From: Vibrio sp. LaRot3
GTDB lineage: Bacteria; Pseudomonadota; Gammaproteobacteria; Enterobacterales; Vibrionaceae
Direction: 5' to 3'
Length of the DNA: 64,000 bases
NCBI RefSeq assembly: GCF_027587025.1
Contig: NZ_JAPPTI010000002.1
Location: 310,001-374,000, forward strand
Part shown: in pieces, positions 29,304 to 37,062 of the stretch
Layout: each line of letters begins with the position of its first letter
Position numbering within the stretch: the first letter of the stretch is position 1
The notes under the pieces: model-generated
Told to the model about the DNA's origin: nothing
Seen by the model: only the letters and a program-made list of their open reading frames with translations
Databases searched by the model: none
Made by a program: the position numbers and the translations under genes

Positions 29304-29624
29304 ATGAGTGGTGTATTTGAAATCGTAGCTCAGGCACGTCGTAAGAATAAGTTAAAACGTGAACTTATTGATAACGAGAAAAAAGTTCGTGATAACCGTA
29401 AACGTGTAGACCTACTAGAAAACCTTCTAGACTACATCGAAACTGACATGAGCACTGACGAAATCGTTGGTATCATCAAAAACATGAAAGCTGACTACGA
29501 AGATCGCGTAGATGATCACATCATCAAGAGCGCTGAAATCTCTAAAGAGCGTCGTGACATCAGCCGTCGTATCCGCGAACTGACTGAAGAAGACAAGCAA
29601 GTTCTACAAGGTAAAAAGAAGTAA
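29304..29624 (+). CDS. yeeX: YeeX-family (DUF496) coiled-coil protein
   Basis: A 106-residue, highly charged helical protein. It matches E. coli YeeX (UPF0265/DUF496) along nearly its whole length: [20 protein letters not shown], then [29 protein letters not shown] and [21 protein letters not shown]. The family is widespread in gammaproteobacteria with no settled role; it is predicted to be a coiled-coil, perhaps nucleoid- or RNA-associated. Codon choice is biased to preferred codons, which suggests high expression (inference). Strong AGGAAAGGA ribosome site. Monocistronic with its own terminator. Confidence 0.93.
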   Translation: MSGVFEIVAQARRKNKLKRELIDNEKKVRDNRKRVDLLENLLDYIETDMSTDEIVGIIKNMKADYEDRVDDHIIKSAEISKERRDISRRIRELTEEDKQVLQGKKK

Positions 29625-29662
29625 TCTACCTGTAACAAAAAGCTTTGAATGTTTTTAAATAT

Positions 29663-29696
29663 AAGCCTGCATTATCAAATGTAGGCTTTTTTTATT
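29663..29696 (+). terminator. Intrinsic terminator after yeeX
   Basis: AAGCCTGCAT and ATGTAGGCTT form a 10-bp stem (one G-T pair) around TATCAA, followed by TTTTTATTTT. Confidence 0.88.
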
Positions 29697-29915
29697 TTAT
29701 TCGTTAACCGCATGAATGTATTTTTGTTGCGCAAATCGTTTGCGTAATCGCTAACCTTCACTTTACCTAGAATTTGGACTTTAATCACAGAATTATGACT
29801 GTTATATTTTGCAGCAGATAATTAAGACCACTCGAGGCACGGAGCTTCCTCAACTATCTCAAGACGAGAAGATTGGTACCGCAATCAAGCGGCATAAATT
29901 TAAGAGGGTCAAATA

Positions 29916-30167
29916 ATGGAAATGAATGTGATTGAAATTCTAGGTTACGCAGCATCAATCATGGTTGCTATCTCACTAACTATGAAAGACATTGTAAAAC
30001 TGCGTGTTCTTAACTTTATCGGTTGTACACTTTTCACTGCTTACGGTTTGATGATCGACGCGTGGCCAGTCGTTTTAACTAACGGTTTCATCGCATGTGT
30101 TAACGTCTACTTCTTAGCGAAAATGCAGCAAGAAAAAAAAACAGCTAAGGTAGAAACTACCGCTTAA
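29916..30167 (+). CDS. Small inner-membrane protein, YgjV/SemiSWEET-like
   Basis: An 83-residue membrane protein with three hydrophobic segments: IEILGYAASIMVAISLTM, VLNFIGCTLFTAYGLMI and VVLTNGFIACVNVYFLA, followed by a basic tail KMQQEKKTAKVE. LGYAASIMVAISLTMKDIVKLRVLNFIGC resembles the YgjV-type inner-membrane family and, in its three-helix layout, the SemiSWEET fold, but the small size means neither can be proved by eye. Ribosome site GAGGG about 8 nt upstream. It has its own terminator downstream. Transport of a small solute is possible and unproven. Confidence 0.7.
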   Translation: MEMNVIEILGYAASIMVAISLTMKDIVKLRVLNFIGCTLFTAYGLMIDAWPVVLTNGFIACVNVYFLAKMQQEKKTAKVETTA

Positions 30168-30174
30168 TCCTTTC

Positions 30175-30202
30175 AAAAGCCCTGAATATTTCAGGGCTTT
30201 TA
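30175..30202 (+). terminator. Intrinsic terminator after small membrane protein gene
   Basis: AAAAGCCCTGAA-TAT-TTCAGGGCTTTT is a 12-bp hairpin with a T-rich tail. Confidence 0.88.
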
Positions 30203-30365
30203 TCTATACATATGTCACAAAAGCAGTCATTCATCCCAAACCAATACCTATTTCGATTCGTTTTCTGATTTAGGACAAACCTTATTACCGACGCCAGTTT
30301 AGGCTAACGCCAATAGCCAAGGTCTTAAGACCCTATACCAACTTGCTGTAAATAAGGTTATCGTC

Positions 30366-30539
30366 ATGAAACACTTCTTCCCTTCAAGCGTCATGCTGAC
30401 TCCTTTTCTTGTCAAACGCTATCAGCGAGATGGCGACCAAACTATTGCCGACGATGCAAATGTAGACCACGCATCAAACGATATAGCAGATGCAAGTAAA
30501 GACGAACTGAGCGATGAATCGCGAGATAAGACAGATTGA
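30366..30539 (+). CDS. 57-residue acidic small protein, unknown function
   Basis: A short open frame inside an otherwise empty 515-nt gap. ATG 30366 follows TAAGG at 30353-30357, and the frame closes with TGA 30537-30539. The first 18 residues (MKHFFPSSVMLTPFLVKR) are hydrophobic-basic; the remainder is strongly acidic and low in complexity (IADDANVDHASNDIADASKDELSDESRDKTD). It could be a small secreted or regulatory peptide. A hairpin terminator follows about 80 nt later. There is no recognised family; expression evidence is needed to be certain. Confidence 0.45.
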   Translation: MKHFFPSSVMLTPFLVKRYQRDGDQTIADDANVDHASNDIADASKDELSDESRDKTD

Positions 30540-30621
30540 ACCTAGCGAAGCAAAATCATCATGCAACGACTTCAACTAGGGCAAGAACTACGCCGAACTA
30601 TTTAGAGCGATAAATGGCAAA

Positions 30622-30660
30622 AAGCGAGAATCACCTATTGGTCATTCTCGCTCTTTTATT
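30622..30660. terminator. Bidirectional terminator before OmpA-like lipoprotein gene
   Basis: AAGCGAGAAT and ATTCTCGCT pair around a 12-nt loop, with T-runs on both strands (CTCTTTTATT on +, TTTTTGCC on -). It lies between the convergent 57-residue ORF and the lipoprotein gene. Confidence 0.8.
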
Positions 30661-30682
30661 TTGGTGCACTTACGAATTGAGA

Positions 30683-31294
30683 CTAATCCGTCGAGACAAT
30701 AAACAGTACTTCTACGCGGCGATTACACGCTTTACCGTCACGAGTCGCATTGGTACATGCAGGCGCATATTCACCGTATCCACGAGTGAAAATCGCTTGC
30801 TGGCTGACCCTATTTTGCATTAACTGGCGTTTGACCGCGTCAGCGCGCTTTTCTGACAAGCTATCATTGAAGCCACTTGAACCAGTATTGTCCGCGTGTC
30901 CATCAATCACAATATCAATGCCCGGTTGAGTGGCGATATAACGGCCGAGCATATCTAGCCAGTATGCAGACTCGTTCGAAACCTGTGACGAGCCAGTATT
31001 AAACTTGATGGTATCCGTCAGCTTCACCATCATGTGATTTCCCGGCAGTACTTGATAGTTCAAGTTGTGCTTAGCCAGAAAACTCTCCAATGAACTTTGA
31101 TCATCCGGCTTTTTTTCGCCATACGGCCCTTCTACGCCTGAGCTTTGAACGATCGTCGCCTTGCCCCACTCCGGGTATTTTACGTCGTAATCGCTCATCG
31201 GAGCCACATCAAGCATGTCGCTTGATAGCATATCCGTTGGGATCGTACCGCAACCAGTTAGGGTTAGTAGTAATGAAAGTGCAATTATTCTCAT
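30683..31294 (-). CDS. OmpA-family peptidoglycan-binding lipoprotein
   Basis: A 203-residue lipoprotein: MRIIALSLLLTLTGCG has a lipobox with the acylated Cys at residue 14. After a linker of about 80 residues comes an OmpA C-terminal domain: TIKFNTGSSQVSNESAYWLDM, IVIDGHADNTGSSGFNDSLSEKRADAVKR and FTRGYGEYAP, which bind meso-diaminopimelate in peptidoglycan. Two Cys in PACTNATRDGKACNRR near the C-terminus probably form a disulfide, as in OmpA/Pal relatives. The likely location is the outer membrane inner leaflet, tethering it to the wall. ATG 31294 gives a proper lipoprotein signal; longer starts add non-signal residues. Confidence 0.9.
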   Translation of the reverse strand: MRIIALSLLLTLTGCGTIPTDMLSSDMLDVAPMSDYDVKYPEWGKATIVQSSGVEGPYGEKKPDDQSSLESFLAKHNLNYQVLPGNHMMVKLTDTIKFNTGSSQVSNESAYWLDMLGRYIATQPGIDIVIDGHADNTGSSGFNDSLSEKRADAVKRQLMQNRVSQQAIFTRGYGEYAPACTNATRDGKACNRRVEVLFIVSTD

Positions 31295-31509
31295 GGATTC
31301 ACCGTAGGGTCGTATAGCGTGCAACTTCTATATCGTACCGTTGAATAATTTCTTTAGGTTTATCTACGAAAAACCCATTGCAGATGTGATCTCGACATTT
31401 CTATGACCCTAAGTTGTTAGATTTTGCTAATCTCTCTATATAAACCCCTGAGTTAACGGTAAAATCACCGTCAATTTTGATTCACATGTGTGATTAGAGA
31501 ATACAAACT

Positions 31510-32130
31510 ATGAAAAAGCTTCTAACCCTTCTAGCGCTTGGTGCAAGCATTGTTCTTGCTGGTTGTTCAGACAACTCGACTCCAGTTGAAGGTAAGCAGT
31601 ACCAAGCTCTTCCTGCAAACCTTTCAACTTATCGTTTACCTCAAGTTACCGAGGTATTCTCACTAACTTGCGGTCACTGCCGTCAAATGGAAGGTGAACT
31701 AGGAAAAATTGAGCAGCTGACTAACCAAAAAATTGGCAAGCTGCACGTCACTTTCAACGAATCTGCGCAAATCAGTGCCATGATTTACTACAGCGCTGAA
31801 ATGCAATTAGCAAAACAGCCTGATCACGACATGCTGGCGGATCTTTTCGCTGCAGTTCAAATGGGTGAAGGCGCGACTAATACCGAGCGTAAACAAGCCA
31901 TTGATAAAGCGTTCGAAAGCCGTGGTCTAATTAGCCCTTATAACCTAAATGAAGAGCAGCAAACTCAGCTTTTCAAAGCCATTCACCTAGCGGATGAGAT
32001 CTCAACTAAAGCTGAAATTAACGCAGTCCCAACCTTTATCGTTAATGGCAAATATCAGGTGATTACATCAGGACACCAAGATGTTGATGGCATCGCAAAC
32101 ACAATCAATTTCCTAATTAACCAACAATAA
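31510..32130 (+). CDS. DsbA-like thioredoxin-fold lipoprotein
   Basis: A 206-residue thioredoxin-fold protein. MKKLLTLLALGASIVLAGC is a lipoprotein signal with the lipid-bearing Cys at residue 19. The active site CGHC is at residues 54-57 (VFSLTCGHCRQME), with a helical insertion and the cis-Pro loop AVPTFIVNG near 178. This is DsbA-like chemistry (disulfide oxidation or isomerisation) on a membrane-anchored protein, which differs from soluble DsbA. It is followed after 17 nt by an FKBP prolyl isomerase, so the two form an envelope-folding pair. Redox partner is unknown. Confidence 0.88.
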   Translation: MKKLLTLLALGASIVLAGCSDNSTPVEGKQYQALPANLSTYRLPQVTEVFSLTCGHCRQMEGELGKIEQLTNQKIGKLHVTFNESAQISAMIYYSAEMQLAKQPDHDMLADLFAAVQMGEGATNTERKQAIDKAFESRGLISPYNLNEEQQTQLFKAIHLADEISTKAEINAVPTFIVNGKYQVITSGHQDVDGIANTINFLINQQ

Positions 32131-32147
32131 TTCAACGGATAGCGTTC

Positions 32148-32621
32148 ATGTCTAAGATTATTTTTCCTATTGTTATCTTCGTTTTGGCAGGCTTTTTCAT
32201 CTACCGAACTTGGACAACACACAAAGCATCAGATGAAAACTTTCAACTTGGTCAGGCTTTCTTAGCTGAGAATGGTCAAAAAGAAGGTGTGATCACTACG
32301 GAAAGTGGCCTGCAATACCAAGTGTTGTCTAAAGGCGAAGGTACAGTTTCACCAACTGCGAGCAGCAAAGTAAAAGTGCACTACCACGGCACTTTGATTG
32401 ACGGAACAGTATTTGATAGCTCGGTTGAGCGCGGTGAGCCAATTGAGTTCGGCGTTGGTCAAGTAATCAAAGGCTGGCAAGAAGGTTTAACCTACATGAC
32501 AGAAGGCGACAAGTTCCGTTTGTTTATCCCAAGCCCACTCGCTTATGGCAAAAACGGCACTGGCCCTATTCCACCAGCTGCAACCCTTATCTTTGATGTT
32601 GAGCTTTTAGAAGTGAAATAA
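32148..32621 (+). CDS. FKBP-type peptidyl-prolyl cis-trans isomerase, membrane-anchored
   Basis: A 157-residue protein with an N-terminal membrane anchor (IIFPIVIFVLAGFFIYRTW) and a C-terminal FKBP domain: GLQYQVLSKGEG, VKVHYHGTLIDGTVFDSSVERG, IKGWQEGLTYMTEGDKFRLFIP, LAYGKNGTG and PPAATLIFDVELLEV. The core FKBP residues (Y, D, W, Y) are all present, so it should be active. It lacks the long N-terminal dimerisation domain of FkpA/Mip. Likely faces the periplasm and assists folding with the upstream DsbA-like lipoprotein. Confidence 0.92.
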   Translation: MSKIIFPIVIFVLAGFFIYRTWTTHKASDENFQLGQAFLAENGQKEGVITTESGLQYQVLSKGEGTVSPTASSKVKVHYHGTLIDGTVFDSSVERGEPIEFGVGQVIKGWQEGLTYMTEGDKFRLFIPSPLAYGKNGTGPIPPAATLIFDVELLEVK

Positions 32622-32651
32622 CCCATCTGAGTATCAGATCACGTTAAACGT

Positions 32652-32681
32652 AAAAAGACCGCTTTCTCAAGCGGTCTTTTT
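32652..32681. terminator. Bidirectional terminator after FKBP gene
   Basis: AAAAAGACCGCTT and AAGCGGTCTTTTT form a 13-bp stem around TCTC, between convergent genes. Confidence 0.93.
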
Positions 32682-32724
32682 GTTCGTTATTGTCCGAATG
32701 AAGCCAGTAAAAATGACAAACTCA

Positions 32725-33327
32725 TTATTCTCGTTTGTCTTGAACATATTTTTTAGACACATCAACTAACGCAACATTATTAAAGAAGCTACGACCAAGT
32801 AACACAGGGAAAGTAAGGTGTGTACGGTCTGCCAGCGTAAATGCGGTTTTCTCTTTCACGTCACCAATTTGAATCCACGCCTGAACCACAGCACGTCTCT
32901 GTGTACCCTCTGCGCTAGACTGACGAATTTTCACCCAACGGTCTACTGGTAACGCCATTTCTTTACTTTTAATGTTGTCGTGTTCGATTTTGAATTTAAC
33001 CCAATCTTTTCCATCTCGCTCAAATGGCACGATATCCGTTGCACTGATTGATGACGTAGTTGCACCAGTATCAATACGCGCTTTGAAACTCTCTTCAAGG
33101 CCGGGAATATATACCCACTCTTGCTCGCCAAGGATCAAGCGACCATCAGCAGTATGTTTCGCTTGTACCTCAATGACAGGTGGTGGCACAGGATGGATGG
33201 GGTGAGCAATCACGTCTGGCGATTCAACATCGCTGGAGGCAGTTTCAGCAGAAGGGTTAGTATTAGCACAGGCAGTTAAACCGCCACCAATTAGTAACGG
33301 AAGGAGAAGTTTCCACGGTTTATTCAT
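32725..33327 (-). CDS. Retropepsin-like (RimB/ATP-dependent zinc protease family) lipoprotein
   Basis: A 200-residue lipoprotein (MNKPWKLLLPLLIGGGLTAC, acylated Cys at 20). After a Pro-rich linker (HPIHPVPPPVIEVQ) comes a domain with the aspartic-protease-like motif ARIDTGATTSSISA, Asp at residue 86, then FPVLLGRSFFNNVALVDVS. The family is often labelled putative ATP-dependent zinc protease, but its fold is retropepsin-like, and most homologues are of unknown activity. It could act on envelope proteins or amino-acid-modified substrates. Monocistronic. Confidence 0.85.
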   Translation of the reverse strand: MNKPWKLLLPLLIGGGLTACANTNPSAETASSDVESPDVIAHPIHPVPPPVIEVQAKHTADGRLILGEQEWVYIPGLEESFKARIDTGATTSSISATDIVPFERDGKDWVKFKIEHDNIKSKEMALPVDRWVKIRQSSAEGTQRRAVVQAWIQIGDVKEKTAFTLADRTHLTFPVLLGRSFFNNVALVDVSKKYVQDKRE

Positions 33328-33354
33328 TCAATCACCTAATCCAGTTCTGCCCAA

Positions 33355-33380
33355 TAAAAAAGAGGCTCGTTTGAGCCTCT
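33355..33380 (-). terminator. Terminator after aminotransferase gene
   Basis: On the minus strand, AGAGGCTC-AAAC-GAGCCTCT is followed by TTTTTTATT. It lies 12 nt past the aminotransferase stop. Confidence 0.88.
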
Positions 33381-33392
33381 ATCTTACTGAGC

Positions 33393-34574
33393 CTACGACA
33401 CTTTGACTATTGCATCGGCCACATAAGGGATATCTTTTTCGGTCAGTCCCGCAATATTAATGCGACCATCCCCCACTCCGTAGATACCATATTCATCACG
33501 AAGTTTAGACATCTGCTCCGGGCTAAAGCCTAGCACCGTAAACATACCTTTGTGGCTTTCGATAAAGTTGAATTGTGAAGTATTGTGGCTATTTCTCAAC
33601 TCATCACACAAACTCTTACGCAGGTTTAACAAACGCTGCTGCATTTCACTTAACTCTTGCTTCCATACGCTGGTTAGCTGTTGATCTTTTAAAATGGTTT
33701 TCACCAAAGCAGCGCCATGATCAGGTGGCATCGTGTAAGTAGAACGCGCCAATGTCAGGAGTTTGCCTTTAGCGTTATTGACGTGCTCTTCGCTTTGGCC
33801 CACAACAATTGCCGCACCGGTTCGCTCACGGTATAACCCAAAGTTCTTCGAGCACGAGATCGTGATCAGCATCTCTTCAACGTTGTTTGCCATAAAGCGC
33901 AAACCTTTTGCGTCTTCTTCAAGACCTTCACCAAAACCTTGGTAGGCAATATCAACGAAAGGCGTAAAACCATTCTTCTGCGCAAGCGAAGTAATTTGTT
34001 GCCAAGCGTCGAAGTTAATATCTGCACCAGTTGGATTATGACAACAGCCATGCAGAAGTACCACATCATCTTTGCCTGCGTGAGACAAATCCGCCAACAT
34101 CTTTTCTTGATCGACTTGTTTAGTATCCGCACTAAAGTAAGAGTAATACTTCACTTTTAACCCTGCCTCTTCCATGACAGGCTTATGATTTACATAGCTT
34201 GGGTTAGAGATCCAAACGGTGGTATTTGGCTGGGCTATTTTCATTAAGTCACCCAACATGCGCAGTGCGCCACTTGCGCCGGGAGTCTGAATTGCCGCCA
34301 CGCGATCCATCGCAGAAGTACCTGACAGCAACAAATCAATCATGGATTGGTTAAACTCTTCACAACCAGCCAATCCTACATAAGATTTGGTTTTTTGCGT
34401 CGCGACCACGATATCTTGTGCTTGAGAGACTGCACGCATAACAGGGGTTTCACCTGCGCTGTTTTTATACACACCAATGCCAAGGTCGACCTTTTCTGGT
34501 CGAGGATCATTTCGGTATGCTACAGAAAGAGAAAGAATAGGATCCAACGTTGGTGTTGGTAATTGAGAAAACAT
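33393..34574 (-). CDS. Aromatic amino acid aminotransferase (TyrB/AspC type)
   Basis: A 393-residue class I PLP aminotransferase. It opens MFSQLPTPTLDPILSLSVAYRNDPRPEKVDLGIGVYKNS, the standard AspC/TyrB start. HGCCHNPTGADI and the Schiff-base lysine in ISCSKNFGLYRERTGAAIVVG are conserved. VDIAYQGFGEG holds the Asp that binds the pyridine nitrogen. Aromatic and aspartate transaminase activities overlap in this family, so substrate assignment is open; the nearest well-characterised parallels are TyrB and AspC. ATG 34574 is preferred; the GTG at 34583 is too close to AAAGGG. Monocistronic with its own terminator. Confidence 0.9.
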   Translation of the reverse strand: MFSQLPTPTLDPILSLSVAYRNDPRPEKVDLGIGVYKNSAGETPVMRAVSQAQDIVVATQKTKSYVGLAGCEEFNQSMIDLLLSGTSAMDRVAAIQTPGASGALRMLGDLMKIAQPNTTVWISNPSYVNHKPVMEEAGLKVKYYSYFSADTKQVDQEKMLADLSHAGKDDVVLLHGCCHNPTGADINFDAWQQITSLAQKNGFTPFVDIAYQGFGEGLEEDAKGLRFMANNVEEMLITISCSKNFGLYRERTGAAIVVGQSEEHVNNAKGKLLTLARSTYTMPPDHGAALVKTILKDQQLTSVWKQELSEMQQRLLNLRKSLCDELRNSHNTSQFNFIESHKGMFTVLGFSPEQMSKLRDEYGIYGVGDGRINIAGLTEKDIPYVADAIVKVS

Positions 34575-34583
34575 GAAAGTCAC

Positions 34584-34851
34584 AGCCCTTTGAAATTCAC
34601 TATTGATTGAAATTCAAAGTACCACTTGTTTATGCGGATTTCGACCATAAAAAACCGATAACACATGAATAATTATTGCTGAATAAGAATTTGGTTGGTT
34701 TTTTAAGCTAAATTGTTGTTACGAGGAGGCTCGTGAATTAAATGACTTAAACACAACTTTGGAAAAGCTGACTATCACCTTAGTTAGAAAAATAGGGTGA
34801 CGGTATTTCTCCATAACCCTACTGCAGAGTTGCACTTAAAGCTCGAGGTTT
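34584..34851. other. Gap between aminotransferase and membrane protein genes
   Basis: 268 nt without a gene. It contains a small hairpin ACGAG-GAGG-CTCGT at 34721-34734 that hides a Shine-Dalgarno-like GGAGG, but no frame of useful length follows. Confidence 0.4.
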
Positions 34852-35208
34852 TTAAACCGCAGCGAGCTTCTTGTTAGCCTGTTTCTTTTTCCACATCACA
34901 TGGACGATAGTCAAAATGATAGCAGCCACGACTTGTGCACCAATGAAAACCACAGCCATACCTGCTAGAAGTTGAGAGCCCAGACCCACGCTTTCTATCT
35001 CAGCTGCGCCTGCAACAACCATTAACGAAGGAGAAAGAAGAACCACGTTAAGAATGTTGAGTACGATAGCGACGATTGCAAATGTTAGCCCTTCTCCAGC
35101 TGCAAATGCGGCTAATAAAGCGCAGATTAGAGTAAGGTACGGGCCTACTACCGGCACAAAAATTGAAACAATCGCAAGTATCATCGCGACAATACCAAGT
35201 GCTTTCAT
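34852..35208 (-). CDS. Four-helix inner-membrane protein, unknown function
   Basis: A 118-residue hydrophobic protein with about four transmembrane helices: LGIVAMILAIVSIFVPVVG, LICALLAAFAAGEGLTFAIVAIVLNILNVV, LLAGMAVVFIGAQVV and AIILTIVHVMW, ending with a basic KKKQANKKLAAV tail that likely stays in the cytoplasm. Start ATG 35208 has AGGAG 7 nt upstream. No family is recognised. It stands alone between long non-coding stretches; a role cannot be inferred. Confidence 0.78.
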   Translation of the reverse strand: MKALGIVAMILAIVSIFVPVVGPYLTLICALLAAFAAGEGLTFAIVAIVLNILNVVLLSPSLMVVAGAAEIESVGLGSQLLAGMAVVFIGAQVVAAIILTIVHVMWKKKQANKKLAAV

Positions 35209-35466
35209 CAAAACTCCTAAATTTTGTATATTTGTCAATGGCTTTAGGTTTTTAAGCCGAGTACAAATAATATAAACTAAATTATTACTTATTCAATCAA
35301 TGAATGATTCAACACGGCTATGTAACTAAGCATCACTCACCACCTGACTCTGCACTATTGTTTAATGTGGGCTCAGCCTTAACTTGCCGTAAATGTTCAA
35401 TACTTGTTTAACTCAAGCAGCCATAATCGCGGTTATAGTGAGTCGCATCCAACCATGAAGCAATCA

Positions 35467-35898
35467 ATGATCAGACAATATACACCCGCAGATATCGACC
35501 AAATCCTAGATATTTGGTTAGAAGCGTCAATTAAAGCACATGACTTTGTCGCACCAGAATTTTGGCAATCACAAGTTGCGAATATGCGTGAAATTTACAT
35601 TCCCGCGTCTAATACTTATGTCTTCGAGAAAGATTCAAACGTAATCGGTTTCTACTCGTTATACGAAAATCAGCTAGCAGCGATGTTCGTATCTCCCCTC
35701 TATCAAGGGCAAGGGATGGGTAAAGAATTGATGGCCCATGCTAAAGGACAATGTGCAGAATTGACTTTAAACGTTTACAAAGATAATCAAGCTGCTTACA
35801 AGTTTTATCTGTCGCGAGGTTTTACCATCGACAATCAGCACGTTTGTGAGCATACAGGTTGCGCAGCGTACAGCATGTTTATTAGGAGAAATAGATGA
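35467..35898 (+). CDS. GNAT-family N-acetyltransferase (YiaC-like)
   Basis: A 143-residue acetyl-CoA-dependent acetyltransferase. It starts MIRQYTPADIDQILDIWLEASIKAHDFV, closely resembling E. coli YiaC, which acetylates protein lysines. The acetyl-CoA-binding motif A is FVSPLYQGQGMGKELMAHA (Q/RxxGxG/A), and NVYKDNQAAYKFYLSRGF is motif B. ATG 35467 is chosen by alignment; an in-frame ATG at 35455 is possible. The stop overlaps the next gene's start as ATGA, so a phosphoribosyltransferase is translated with it. Confidence 0.88.
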   Translation: MIRQYTPADIDQILDIWLEASIKAHDFVAPEFWQSQVANMREIYIPASNTYVFEKDSNVIGFYSLYENQLAAMFVSPLYQGQGMGKELMAHAKGQCAELTLNVYKDNQAAYKFYLSRGFTIDNQHVCEHTGCAAYSMFIRRNR

Positions 35899-36413
35899 AA
35901 TCTCAACATATTGGTGAATTGGTCTTAAGTGAACAGAAAATTCAAGAAGGCGTTGAAGCAGTGGCTGAAAAGCTCAACCGTCAATTCAGTGATGCTGTGG
36001 TCGTGACCGTTGTTCCAGGTGGTATCTTGTTTACTGCTGACTTAGTGCGAAAATTGAAGTTCGACATCAAGATGGACTACATTTCTTGCCCTCACACGCC
36101 CGGCGACAGCAACAATCAATCGACAATTAGATTCCATGAAAATATCTCATTAGATGGCCAAGATGTCATTATGATTGACGATGCGATTGAGTCGGGTGGA
36201 ACAATGAAAAGATTAGTAGCTCACATCCAAGAGCACTATGACGTAAAGTCATTGTCCATTGCGACGCTGTTCGTTAAACCGAATCGAGTGGATATTCCCG
36301 TACCTCAGTATTACGCCTACACAATGGAAAATGACGATTTGCTCGTTGGTTATGGTCTACCTTGGCAAGATAAGTTAAGAAACATCCCTTACGTATCAAA
36401 ACTAGTCAAATAG
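35895..36413 (+). CDS. Type I phosphoribosyltransferase (hypoxanthine/xanthine-like)
   Basis: A 172-residue PRTase. VVVTVVPGGILFTADLVRKL is the pyrophosphate loop region, and the PRPP-binding motif is VIMIDDAIESGGTMKRLV. DYISCPHTPGD sits where purine PRTases keep their flexible loop. The best guess is a hypoxanthine-type (Hpt/Gpt) purine salvage enzyme; the C-terminal YYAYTMENDDLLVGYGLPWQDKLRNIPYV is typical of HPRTs. It overlaps the acetyltransferase gene by 4 nt (ATGA). The main purine salvage enzymes are presumably encoded elsewhere. Confidence 0.85.
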   Translation: MKSQHIGELVLSEQKIQEGVEAVAEKLNRQFSDAVVVTVVPGGILFTADLVRKLKFDIKMDYISCPHTPGDSNNQSTIRFHENISLDGQDVIMIDDAIESGGTMKRLVAHIQEHYDVKSLSIATLFVKPNRVDIPVPQYYAYTMENDDLLVGYGLPWQDKLRNIPYVSKLVK

Positions 36414-36513
36414 AAATAGAGTCAGTGCGTTGCGCTGGCTCTATGTGTTCTACTAGCGGCGTTCTTATTAGACTCAGTCTCTTAACGCTCATCCCGCCGA
36501 TAACACGGCAAAT

Positions 36514-36978
36514 CTATTTAAAACGGTAGATCACTTGGTTCGAGCTACCTCGCCACTCCAAGTTAAGATCTTTTTTGTCTTGCTCAAACTTTCCGTCAAC
36601 CAATACGTCGATATAGTCGACAATTTCGCGTTGCTCTGGTGTGAGTTCAGCTAAGGTGTAGCCCGTCCACATCCAAATATCTTTCCCTTCGCACTCTGCT
36701 TTAACACGTTTGACGATACGAAGAATACCTTCAAGATTCGCTGGGTGCAGTGGGTCACCGCCCGATAGCGACAAGCCCTTTTTCTTGATACGGTCATCGT
36801 TCAAATCAGCAATCAGTTGGTCTTCCATTTGCTCAGTAAACAAATGGCCGGCATCGAGTTTCCATGTTTTCTTGTTATAGCAACCGCGGCATGCATGTAC
36901 GCATCCCGAAACAAAGAGTGTTACACGAGTGCCGGGGCCGTTAACCACATCAACAGGATAGTATTGAAGATAATTCAT
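36514..36978 (-). CDS. nrdG: Anaerobic ribonucleotide reductase activase NrdG
   Basis: A 154-residue radical SAM activase that generates the glycyl radical on NrdD. The cluster motif is CVHACRGC (CxxxCxxC) at about residues 26-33. It opens MNYLQYYPVDVVNGPGTRVTLFVSGC, the standard NrdG start, and GLSLSGGDPLHPANL follows. Length matches E. coli NrdG (154). ATG 36978 is preferred over an upstream TTG. It lies 84 nt after nrdD on the same strand, the conserved pair order. Confidence 0.96.
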   Translation of the reverse strand: MNYLQYYPVDVVNGPGTRVTLFVSGCVHACRGCYNKKTWKLDAGHLFTEQMEDQLIADLNDDRIKKKGLSLSGGDPLHPANLEGILRIVKRVKAECEGKDIWMWTGYTLAELTPEQREIVDYIDVLVDGKFEQDKKDLNLEWRGSSNQVIYRFK

Positions 36979-37062
36979 AAGCTTAGAGTGCAAAACACCA
37001 GCCCGATACCGAGCTGGTGATAGTATTAAAGAGACATTCAGTGAACGGTTAAGCGCTTCTCA

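Noticed and set aside
31482..31493. TCACA-TG-TGTGA as a CRP site before the DsbA-like gene
   Set aside because: The half-sites are in the wrong order; CRP needs TGTGA-N6-TCACA.
34721..34734. Hairpin hiding GGAGG as a riboregulator
   Set aside because: No open frame of useful length follows the hidden ribosome site.
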